Assembly: GCA_026002305.1 (NCBI GenBank)
Contig: BOBI01000018.1
Coordinates: 1 to 23,906, forward strand
Direction of reading: 5' to 3'
Source: Spirochaetia bacterium
Lineage (GTDB): Bacteria > Spirochaetota > Spirochaetia > Treponematales > Breznakiellaceae
DNA length: 23,906 nucleotides
The first letter of the stretch is position 1. Each line of letters starts with the position of its first letter. This document shows positions 15,403 to 21,311 of the stretch, piece by piece. The position numbers were made by a program, and so were the translations under genes. The notes below the pieces were generated by a model. That model saw only the letters and a program-made list of their open reading frames with translations. It had not been told where the DNA came from and searched no databases.

Positions 15403-16752
15403 CTATTTGAATATCAAATACATAATTGTAATGCCAATCATAGCCGCAACACCAATAACAAGCGTCATTAAGGTTTGCGTTCTGTATCCATCTTTCGCTT
15501 CAATGCCGCCGAAGTTTGTTACAACCCAGAAATAGCTGTCGTTTGCGTGCGAAACGGTCATTGCACCGGCGCCTATTGCCATAACGGTAATTACGGCAAG
15601 AATCGGTGTGTCTAAACCAAGCGTACCCATCAGCGGAGCCAGAATACCGGCTGTTGTGGTTAGAGCCACCGTCGAAGAACCTTGCGCGGTCTTCAAAATT
15701 GCCGAAAGTATGAAGGGGAATACGATTCCGATGCTTGCAAGACCTGTTGCATTGCTTTTTATAAAGTCAACAAGGCTTGAACTGGCTATAACCCTGCCTA
15801 AAACGCCGCCCGCCGCGGTAATAAATAGGATTGGGCCTACAACTTTCAGGGTTTCGTTGGTTATTTCGTAGAATTTATCACCCTTTTTTTGCGCCATAAG
15901 CAAAGCAACGCTAAAAACCACGCCAACAGCAAGTGCGATTATCGGGGTGCCAAAGAATTTAAGCAAATCGCCGCCGGGTCCTGTAATTTTTGCCATTGCC
16001 GCAATCGATCCAAGAGCCATTAGTATGATAGGAGCGATAATCGGCATAATAGCGTTAAATCCGTTTGGCAGTTTGCCGAAACTTTGAACAAGTTCTTCGT
16101 AGGTTTGGGTAAGCTTGCTTTGCTCTGTGCTTGGAACGTCTTTGCAGAAGAATTTTGCAAAAATATAGCCCGCTATAAGCGGTATGATTGATGTTAAAAC
16201 ACCAATTCCGATAACAAGTAACAAATGTTCACCCATGCCGAGGGTATTTGCCGCGGCGATTGGACCCGGTGTCGGCGGAATAAATACGTGTGATGTGTAA
16301 AGACCGGCACTTAGGGCGACGGCCATTGCAACCCCGCTTACCTTTGTACGCTGTGTCAGCGCTTTTCGTATCGGGTTAAGGATTACGAAGCCGGAATCGC
16401 AAAAAACCGGAACGGAAACAACCCAGCCCATAAGCAGGATGGCAAGTTCAGGATTTTTTTTGCCCACGAGACGGACAACCATATCTGAAAGTTTAAGCGC
16501 GCCGCCTGTGCTTTCAAGAATTGAGCCGATTAGAGCGCCAAGAATAATAACGATACCAATGCTGGTAAATGTGCCGGAAAATCCGGCGCCGATAATTCCC
16601 GGTATGTCTGTAAGTTTTATTCCGGCAGCTAACGCTAAAAGCAGCGATACAACCATAATCGAAAGAAACGGATGGATTTTCAGCTTCGAGATAGCCAAAA
16701 TCATTACGACAATTGCGATAACAAACGCAATAACCAGACCAATTCCACTCAT
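15403..16752 (-). CDS. GntP-family hydroxy-acid permease (gluconate/glycerate type)
   Basis: A 449-residue inner-membrane proton symporter with about 12-14 hydrophobic segments covering almost its whole length. Family words are IGIVIILGALIGSILESTGGA, VPVFCDSGFVILNPI, SHVFIPPTPGPIAAA and TVSHANDSYFWVV. GntP relatives carry gluconate, D-glycerate, D-serine or similar acids. The downstream glycerate kinase and GarR make D-glycerate or a precursor of tartronate semialdehyde the likely substrate (inference). The ATG at 16752 follows GGAGGT. An operator-like inverted repeat sits directly upstream, so this gene probably begins a regulated unit. Confidence 0.88.
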   Translation of the reverse strand: MSGIGLVIAFVIAIVVMILAISKLKIHPFLSIMVVSLLLALAAGIKLTDIPGIIGAGFSGTFTSIGIVIILGALIGSILESTGGALKLSDMVVRLVGKKNPELAILLMGWVVSVPVFCDSGFVILNPIRKALTQRTKVSGVAMAVALSAGLYTSHVFIPPTPGPIAAANTLGMGEHLLLVIGIGVLTSIIPLIAGYIFAKFFCKDVPSTEQSKLTQTYEELVQSFGKLPNGFNAIMPIIAPIILMALGSIAAMAKITGPGGDLLKFFGTPIIALAVGVVFSVALLMAQKKGDKFYEITNETLKVVGPILFITAAGGVLGRVIASSSLVDFIKSNATGLASIGIVFPFILSAILKTAQGSSTVALTTTAGILAPLMGTLGLDTPILAVITVMAIGAGAMTVSHANDSYFWVVTNFGGIEAKDGYRTQTLMTLVIGVAAMIGITIMYLIFK

Positions 16753-16764
16753 AAGTATACCTCC

Positions 16765-16808
16765 ATGATATAACTATTGTGATAGGTTATACCATGAATA
16801 TATACCAT
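16765..16808 (-). promoter_or_regulatory. Operator-like repeats before the GntP permease gene
   Basis: On the minus strand ATGGTATAAC (16786-16795) and GTTATATCAT (16765-16774) form an inverted repeat, 9 of 10 matching, with an 11-base spacer. A third half-site, ATGGTATA, lies at 16801-16808. A TATATT suitable as a -10 overlaps the distal part. TGGTAT/ATACCA half-sites are typical of GntR-type regulators. No regulator gene is in the window. Confidence 0.5.
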
Positions 16809-16818
16809 CCGTCTATCT

Positions 16819-18582
16819 TTAAGCAGTTTTACCTTTATCCGTTTCGGTCTCGCCTGAGTCGGCAGCGCCGGTTTTTACCCGCTTTATCTTTTTAGTTGTT
16901 GTCTCCTCCATGCGTTCCTCGATGATCGTGGTTTTCTCAATTTTCTGATAGGGCAAAAGACGTGAATTTACTTCGGATATGATAATTTTAATTCGCTCCG
17001 CAACTTTGTCTTTTGCGGCGCCCAATGTTTTAACCAATTCCGGGCTTGGGAAAATAACCGCCTCGATGTGTTCGCTCTTTTGCTTTTTTCCTGTAACATA
17101 GCCGCGAATAAGGATCTGGTCGATTTCGTCAAAAAGCTGAAACTGGTTTTCAATTTCTTCGGGGTAAACATTTTTGCCGCCCTCGGTAACAATCATGTTT
17201 TTGGCGCGTCCTGTAAGGTATAGATAGTTTTCATTATCAAGGTAACCCAAGTCGCCGGTTTTTAAGTAACCGTCTTCCGTGAACGCCGCCTTTGTTTCTT
17301 CGGGGTTTTCAAAGTAACCCTGCATAACCATGCTGCCTTTGACTATAATTTCGCCTATGCCGTGCTCGTCGGGGTTAAGAATTTTCATATCGCAGCCCGG
17401 AATAACCTTGCCTACGCTGGTTTCTTTGTAATGCTCTATGGGGTTTAGGTTGATGATGGGCGATGTTTCGGTAAGCCCGTAACCTTGAACAAAGTCGATG
17501 CCAAGTTGGTTAAACTTTCGGAAAACTTCCGGCGCAAGCGGCCCGCCGCCTGAAATACAGGTACGCAGCGTAGTAAGACATGCCTGATCCAGTATAGCCT
17601 TAAACATTTTTTTGCCCGGGTTTACTTTGAAAGTTTTCTTTATTAAACCGGAAATTCCCATTAAAAATTTGATAAGACCATAGACAACGGCGCCTTTTTG
17701 CCTTATCCCGCGTAAAATGCCCGCCAAAACTTTGTTGAAAAGCATTGGTACACCTAGCAGCATGGTGATTTTTGCCGCTTTTAAGTCGTGCAAAATCGCG
17801 CTTACCACCATTTTCTTGCCGAAAACCACCTCGCCGCCCTGCGAAATTGTTTCGATAAAGACCGCCAGCATGGTATAAGAATGATGAATAGGCAAAAGCG
17901 CGTAAAAAACATCGGTATAATAGACATTAAACGGCACGCCCTGTGCTAAATAACAGTCGGAAACTAAATTCTGATGTGTAAGCATTACGCCTTTCGGGTT
18001 GCCGGTGGTGCCGCTGGTAAATAAAATCGCGGCAAGATCGAATTCGGTTATCGGGTTAGGCTCGGTAAATTCGGGGCCGTCCAGATCGTAAACATAGTTG
18101 CCTACGTCTTTGTGCAGCGATAAAACTTCCGTTAAGGCACCGCCCTTGTTTGAGACGAATTTTTCGTGGCGTTCCTCGTCAATAAAGAGGATTTTTGCTT
18201 TTGCCGTCTTAACCAAAAATTCAATTTCATCATCTTTAATCTGATAATCGATAGGCACCACAACCGCATGGGCAAAAAGGATACCAAGGTAAGCCGTTGC
18301 CCATTCGGGGGAATTTTGACCGCTTACCGCAACCTTATCGCCCTTTTGAATGCCTTTAGAGCGAAGATAACGGGCAACCGCGTTAATACGTTTAAGCGCC
18401 TCGTTGTAGTTAAAACTTATCCGCGTGTCGCCCTCGTAAATTGTAAAACAAGCGCGATCCCCATGCCTGCCGGTCGTAATTTTAAACATTTCAGGCAGTG
18501 TAGGCCACCGGCCCTTAAATGCTGTTCCCCGGTATTCATCTAAAAAATCCCACGGGGTTAAACTTAATTTTTGTTTTGCCAT
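16819..18582 (-). CDS. AMP-forming long-chain acyl-CoA synthetase
   Basis: A 587-residue enzyme activating a carboxylic (probably fatty) acid with ATP and CoA. ATG 18582 (MAKQKLSLTPWDF) is preceded by GAGAGGAA; the longer frame to 18618 lacks a ribosome site. Motifs in order: P-loop-like ILFTSGTTGNPKGVMLTH (residues about 178-195), adenine-binding GYGLTETSPI, hinge and ATP motif YLKTGDLGYLD, and YLTGRAKNMIVTEGGKNVYPEEIE. The last block with a Gly-Gly-Lys-Asn active site fits long-chain (FadD-like) members. The C terminus is highly charged (KKIKRVKTG...). It lies 66 bases before gntP on the same strand but has no obvious role in glycerate metabolism, and the operator between them suggests separate control. 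Confidence 0.88.
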   Translation of the reverse strand: MAKQKLSLTPWDFLDEYRGTAFKGRWPTLPEMFKITTGRHGDRACFTIYEGDTRISFNYNEALKRINAVARYLRSKGIQKGDKVAVSGQNSPEWATAYLGILFAHAVVVPIDYQIKDDEIEFLVKTAKAKILFIDEERHEKFVSNKGGALTEVLSLHKDVGNYVYDLDGPEFTEPNPITEFDLAAILFTSGTTGNPKGVMLTHQNLVSDCYLAQGVPFNVYYTDVFYALLPIHHSYTMLAVFIETISQGGEVVFGKKMVVSAILHDLKAAKITMLLGVPMLFNKVLAGILRGIRQKGAVVYGLIKFLMGISGLIKKTFKVNPGKKMFKAILDQACLTTLRTCISGGGPLAPEVFRKFNQLGIDFVQGYGLTETSPIINLNPIEHYKETSVGKVIPGCDMKILNPDEHGIGEIIVKGSMVMQGYFENPEETKAAFTEDGYLKTGDLGYLDNENYLYLTGRAKNMIVTEGGKNVYPEEIENQFQLFDEIDQILIRGYVTGKKQKSEHIEAVIFPSPELVKTLGAAKDKVAERIKIIISEVNSRLLPYQKIEKTTIIEERMEETTTKKIKRVKTGAADSGETETDKGKTA

Positions 18583-18617
18583 TGTTTCCTCTCTTAAAAT
18601 AGTATTTTGTAGCAACA

Positions 18618-18623
18618 ATTATA
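18618..18623 (-). promoter_or_regulatory. Perfect -10 element before the acyl-CoA synthetase gene
   Basis: TATAAT on the minus strand, 35 bases before the ATG and just upstream of an AT-rich leader. No good -35 box is found at 16-18 bases; a TTGACA is about 40 bases away. Moderate support only. Confidence 0.35.
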
Positions 18624-18671
18624 CTAGTATTTACGACACAAGAATTACAAAAAGGTTGCAAAATGTCAATG

Positions 18672-18917
18672 TTAATTCGCAGGGCGGTTTAATACCGTCT
18701 GCGTGTGGCGCGGTGGTTCATACGAATTTGGTGCCTGGCGCCATAGGCCCTCCTGTGTCTCACAGTCCTCTGTGTAATCACAATCAGGACAGCCGCAATA
18801 CTTGCGCTTTCCGATGATGTTGTTACGCACCGCTTTTTGTACAAGTTCAGGCAGGTTATGACAGCCCAATTTGTCATACAGCATATAGTAAAGGTTATGT
18901 GCTGTTGAGAATGGCAT
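18672..18917 (-). CDS. Small Cys-rich hypothetical protein after the MazF toxin
   Basis: An 81-residue frame starting 8 bases after the toxin stop on the same strand, with only a weak ribosome site (AGAAAAG). The middle holds CGCPDCDYTEDC, a possible metal-binding cluster. The first 40 residues look protein-like (HNLYYMLYDKLGCHNLPELVQKAV). The last 25 residues run through a GGTGCC-T-GGCGCC palindrome, which suggests the true end of the gene has been lost. No family is recognised. It could be a third gene of the toxin-antitoxin unit or a truncated relic. Confidence 0.4.
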   Translation of the reverse strand: MPFSTAHNLYYMLYDKLGCHNLPELVQKAVRNNIIGKRKYCGCPDCDYTEDCETQEGLWRQAPNSYEPPRHTQTVLNRPAN

Positions 18918-18925
18918 CTTTTCTT

Positions 18926-19273
18926 TTACAATGTTTTTATTCCGAAAATGAACATGATATTATTTTCAATTTTTTCCATAGTATCTTTATTTATTTTTGA
19001 AATTTTTTCGACAAACCTTTGTTTATCAACAACACCTATTTGTGATAATAATATTACAGAATCCTTTGACAATTTAGATTCTTTTTTATCTATATAAGTA
19101 TTGCATGGTACATCAGCCAGCAATAGATTTGTTGTCAATGGTATTACAACAGTTGTATTAATTTTACTATTATTGAAAAGATCGTTTTGCATTACTAAGA
19201 CAGGTCGTTTATATCCAGGTTCGCTTCCAAATGGAACGCCGTAATCTATCCACCATAATTCACCACGTGTCAT
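18926..19273 (-). CDS. MazF/PemK-family endoribonuclease toxin
   Basis: A 115-residue toxin that would cleave mRNA and is neutralised by the upstream antitoxin. Family motifs: RGELWWIDYG at the N terminus, GYKRPVLVMQND with the catalytic-type Arg, and TTVVIPLTTN with the conserved Thr. The ATG at 19273 (MTRGELWW) is chosen as the usual family start, and the gene then overlaps the antitoxin end by 14 bases, a common arrangement giving coupled translation. An ATG at 19285 is also possible. Sequence specificity cannot be predicted. Confidence 0.88.
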   Translation of the reverse strand: MTRGELWWIDYGVPFGSEPGYKRPVLVMQNDLFNNSKINTTVVIPLTTNLLLADVPCNTYIDKKESKLSKDSVILLSQIGVVDKQRFVEKISKINKDTMEKIENNIMFIFGIKTL

Positions 19274-19508
19274 TTTTTGTCGCATCCCTTTGTGAGTCAA
19301 GTATTACATTTAAATTAGGTTCAAATTCCGTTTGATCAATTTTTTCATAAATTTCATTGATTTTTTCGGTTATCATATTTCCATTATGCCGTATAATAAA
19401 TTCCTCTAAAGCGATAGCAAATAACCTGCTTCGCTTAATTCCCATATAAGAGGCCGTTTTTTCAGCCTCTTCATATAATACATTCGAAAGGGATATTGCC
19501 GTTTTCAT
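19260..19508 (-). CDS. Ribbon-helix-helix antitoxin for the MazF toxin
   Basis: An 82-residue protein starting MKTAISLSNVLYEEAEKTA. The N-terminal beta strand (KTAISL) followed by two helices (LYEEAEKTASYMG and KRSRLFAIALEEFIIRH) is the ribbon-helix-helix DNA-binding fold of antitoxins that repress their own operon. The C-terminal 35 residues (NEIYEKIDQTEFEPNLN...) would wrap the toxin. The start at 19508 leaves out 16 upstream residues that look like chance frame. The ribosome site is weak. Adjacent to and overlapping mazF. Confidence 0.82.
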   Translation of the reverse strand: MKTAISLSNVLYEEAEKTASYMGIKRSRLFAIALEEFIIRHNGNMITEKINEIYEKIDQTEFEPNLNVILDSQRDATKNDTW

Positions 19509-19561
19509 ATTTACGGTATAACACAGGTATAACAATATGTCAATAGGAAATTTCATAAATT

Positions 19562-19633
19562 TTCAGCTAATTGAAAAAACATATCAGCCTCCAACAATCC
19601 AATTTCTCATTACATCAACAATACTTAAAAACT
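19562..19633 (-). pseudogene. Remnant of a second small membrane-protein pair
   Basis: Bases 19568-19633 match 20956-21022 with about three substitutions. Read on the minus strand this is the last 15 codons of the 61-residue gene (SIVDV-RNWIVGG, stop), its embedded GGAGG, and the start of the following tiny gene (MFFQL). The second ORF here then diverges and stops after nine codons. It is a truncated copy left by duplication or recombination. Confidence 0.75.
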
Positions 19634-19657
19634 AAAAACGCCAGGCGCCTTTTTATA

Positions 19658-20083
19658 CTAAACCACCAACCGTTTGTGATACCTTTCCATTTCGATGCCT
19701 TCTTGTCGTGAAATCCGATCCGAAAGCTCGCCGATCTTATCGGAGTTATCCTTGAGTTCGGCTCGTAAATTATTGATGTCGGCTTTTAGTTCGGTTCGTA
19801 AATCACTGATTTCGGCTCTAATATCAGCGCTTTCGGCTTTGAGTTCGGATCGTAAATTACTGATGTCGGTTTTGAGTTCGGCTTTTAGGTCAGCTTGGCC
19901 TTGTTCAAGTTTTGCATAGCCTTGTTCAAGTTTTACCTGGCCTTTTTCCATGTTGTCCAGACGGGTGTCGATTTTTTCGAATCTTTTATCGATTTTTATG
20001 TAGCCGATCATGAGGACGACAATGATAAGCACGGGGCTGCCTATTGTTTTGGCTATGTCCAATATGATGTTGTAATACTCCAT
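19658..20083 (-). CDS. Membrane-anchored coiled-coil protein, Bdr-like, paralogue 1
   Basis: A 141-residue protein. Residues about 3-28 (YNIILDIAKTIGSPVLIIVVLMIGYI) form one membrane segment. A charged linker (KIDKRFEKIDTRLDNMEKG) follows, then a coiled coil made of 11-residue units of the type AELKAESADIR / SDLRTELKADINN. It ends with a conserved tail (DRISRQEGIEMERYHKRLVV). Eleven-residue periodicity indicates a hendecad coiled coil. The layout recalls spirochaete Bdr proteins, except that the membrane segment is N-terminal here; the family is not firmly identified. The N and C ends are almost identical to those of the gene at 20151, with fewer internal repeats. Only a weak ribosome site (AAAGC) is visible. 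Confidence 0.75.
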   Translation of the reverse strand: MEYYNIILDIAKTIGSPVLIIVVLMIGYIKIDKRFEKIDTRLDNMEKGQVKLEQGYAKLEQGQADLKAELKTDISNLRSELKAESADIRAEISDLRTELKADINNLRAELKDNSDKIGELSDRISRQEGIEMERYHKRLVV

Positions 20084-20150
20084 GCTTTGATTTTAGGGCA
20101 TTATGGGTGTGGCGTCAATGATTTGTTTGGGTTTCTGGCGCCTTTTTATA

Positions 20151-20642
20151 CTAAACCACCAACCGTTTGTGATACCTTTCCATTTCGATTCCTTCCTGGC
20201 GCGAAATCCGATCCGAAAGCTCGCCGATCTTATCTGAATTGTCCTTGAGTTCGGCTCTAATATCTGCGCTTTCGGCTTTGAGTTCGGCTCGTAAATTATT
20301 GATGTCGGCTTTTAGTTCGGTTCGTAAATCACTGATTTCGGCTCTAATATCAGCGCTTTCGGCTTTAAGTTCGGCTCTAATATCAGCGCTTTCGGCTTTA
20401 AGTTCGGCTCTAATATCAGCGCTTTCGGCTTTAAGTTCGGCTCTAATATCAGCGCTTTCGGCTTTGAGTTCGGCTTGGCCTTGTTCAAGTTTTATTTGGC
20501 CTTTTTCCATGTTGTCCAGACGGGTGTCGATTTTTTCGAACCTTTTATCGATTTTTATGTAGCCGATCATGAGGACAACAATGATAAGCACGGGGCTGCC
20601 TATTGTTTTGGCGATGTCCAATATGATGTTGTAATACTCCAT
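20151..20642 (-). CDS. Membrane-anchored coiled-coil protein, Bdr-like, paralogue 2
   Basis: A 163-residue near-copy of the gene at 19658, with the same N-terminal membrane segment and the same C-terminal tail. Its coiled coil holds four consecutive identical 11-residue units (AELKAESADIR), encoded by an exact 33-base tandem repeat at about 20340-20470, plus one more unit further along. The two genes are 493 bases apart from end to end and share flanks on both sides, so they arose by recent tandem duplication followed by repeat gain or loss. It could act as a scaffold or cytoskeletal linker; no function is known from the sequence. Confidence 0.75.
   Translation of the reverse strand: MEYYNIILDIAKTIGSPVLIIVVLMIGYIKIDKRFEKIDTRLDNMEKGQIKLEQGQAELKAESADIRAELKAESADIRAELKAESADIRAELKAESADIRAEISDLRTELKADINNLRAELKAESADIRAELKDNSDKIGELSDRISRQEGIEMERYHKRLVV
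20340..20470 (-). repeat. 33-base tandem repeat inside the coiled-coil gene
   Basis: Four near-perfect copies of a 33-base unit containing GGCTCTAATATCAGCGCTTT (plus-strand reading) and TTCGGCTTTAAG. Each encodes one 11-residue coiled-coil turn. Paralogue 1 has only one such unit at the matching place. Confidence 0.85.
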
Positions 20643-20734
20643 GCCTTGATTTTAGGGCATTATGGGCATGGCGTCAATGATTTGTTTGGGTTTCTCAGCA
20701 ATTCCAAATTTTACCGCGAAGAAGAGAGTTTTTA

Positions 20735-20813
20735 ACCACAGACCACACGGACTACACGGACTTTTGCTTTGAAATCTCGTTCTTTTGTCCGAGTGGTCAG
20801 TGTGGTCTGTGGT
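20735..20813. repeat. Long inverted repeat ACCACAGACCACAC
   Basis: Arms 20735-20761 and 20787-20813 match at about 24 of 27 positions, beginning ACCACAGACCACAC, with a 25-base loop. A single degenerate arm recurs at 23108-23134. Lying between genes and read from either strand, it could form a strong hairpin. Terminator-like T runs are absent. Confidence 0.8.
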
Positions 20814-20883
20814 AAATTCTTAATATTGGCTCAAATTTAGAATTGCTCTGGTTTTCTGGCGCCTTTTTAGCATGACACGGTAA

Positions 20884-20970
20884 TTAATTTTTTTTGAAAT
20901 AGCGTGCCATTAACATCATCGAAATGCCTACCAGTAACAGCGCAACCGAAACACATAATTGAAAAAACAT
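20884..20970 (-). CDS. 28-residue single-pass membrane microprotein
   Basis: The peptide MFFQLCVSVALLLVGISMMLMARYFKKN is one hydrophobic helix with a basic tail, so N-out, C-in insertion is likely. ATG 20970 follows the stop of the 61-residue gene by one base. A perfect GGAGG is encoded within the last codons (Gly-Gly) of that gene, so translation is coupled. Small toxin-like or holin-like roles are possible; none is shown. Confidence 0.6.
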   Translation of the reverse strand: MFFQLCVSVALLLVGISMMLMARYFKKN

Positions 20971-20971
20971 A

Positions 20972-21157
20972 TTAGCCTCCAACAATCCAATTCCTCGTTA
21001 CATCAACAATACTTAAAAAACTGAGTGCTGCTACACCCGCACCTATTATATTGACCGCTCGTAGAATTTTATTTTCCGGTTTTTTTAACAATGCTAAAAT
21101 TTCATCAAGCGTGCCGCCTATGTGATCAAGTTTTTCAACAATTTTTTCATCACTCAT
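20972..21157 (-). CDS. 61-residue small membrane protein
   Basis: The N-terminal half is a short amphipathic or coiled-coil helix (EKIVEKLDHIGGTLDEILALLKK). Residues about 33-52 (AVNIIGAGVAALSFLSIVDV) form one membrane segment, and the protein ends RNWIVGG. It is translationally coupled to the 28-residue microprotein that follows. A second copy of its 3' end lies at 19568-19633. A TATAAT ends 8 bases before the ATG, so the message may be almost leaderless. No family is recognised; size and layout resemble small phage-type or toxin-type membrane proteins. Confidence 0.6.
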   Translation of the reverse strand: MSDEKIVEKLDHIGGTLDEILALLKKPENKILRAVNIIGAGVAALSFLSIVDVTRNWIVGG

Positions 21158-21165
21158 CTTTTTAT

Positions 21166-21171
21166 ATTATA
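21166..21171 (-). promoter_or_regulatory. Perfect -10 box just before the 61-residue gene
   Basis: TATAAT on the minus strand, with TTGTAG 15 bases upstream as a possible -35. The start site would fall within a few bases of the ATG at 21157. Confidence 0.4.
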
Positions 21172-21251
21172 CTGTTTTTTCATTTGCTACAACCAAATAT
21201 TTTAATTTCCGGCGCTTCCAATCCCGCCGCCTTTCCGACAAATGCAGAAAT

Positions 21252-21280
21252 AAAAAAACCCCGCCTACCGACGGGGTTTT
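21252..21280 (-). terminator. Rho-independent terminator of the outer-membrane protein gene
   Basis: On the minus strand CCCCG (21272-21276) pairs with CGGGG (21259-21263) around an 8-base loop. AAAA before and TTTTTTT after extend the stem and give a strong U tract. It lies 32 bases after the gene stop. Confidence 0.85.
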
Positions 21281-21311
21281 GGAAAAACCTTTAGATGCCT
21301 AAACGAGGAGG

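Noticed and set aside
20239..20562. 107-residue plus-strand Ser/Ala/Leu repeat frame
   Set aside because: It is the antisense reading of the 33-base coiled-coil repeats, without a start signal.
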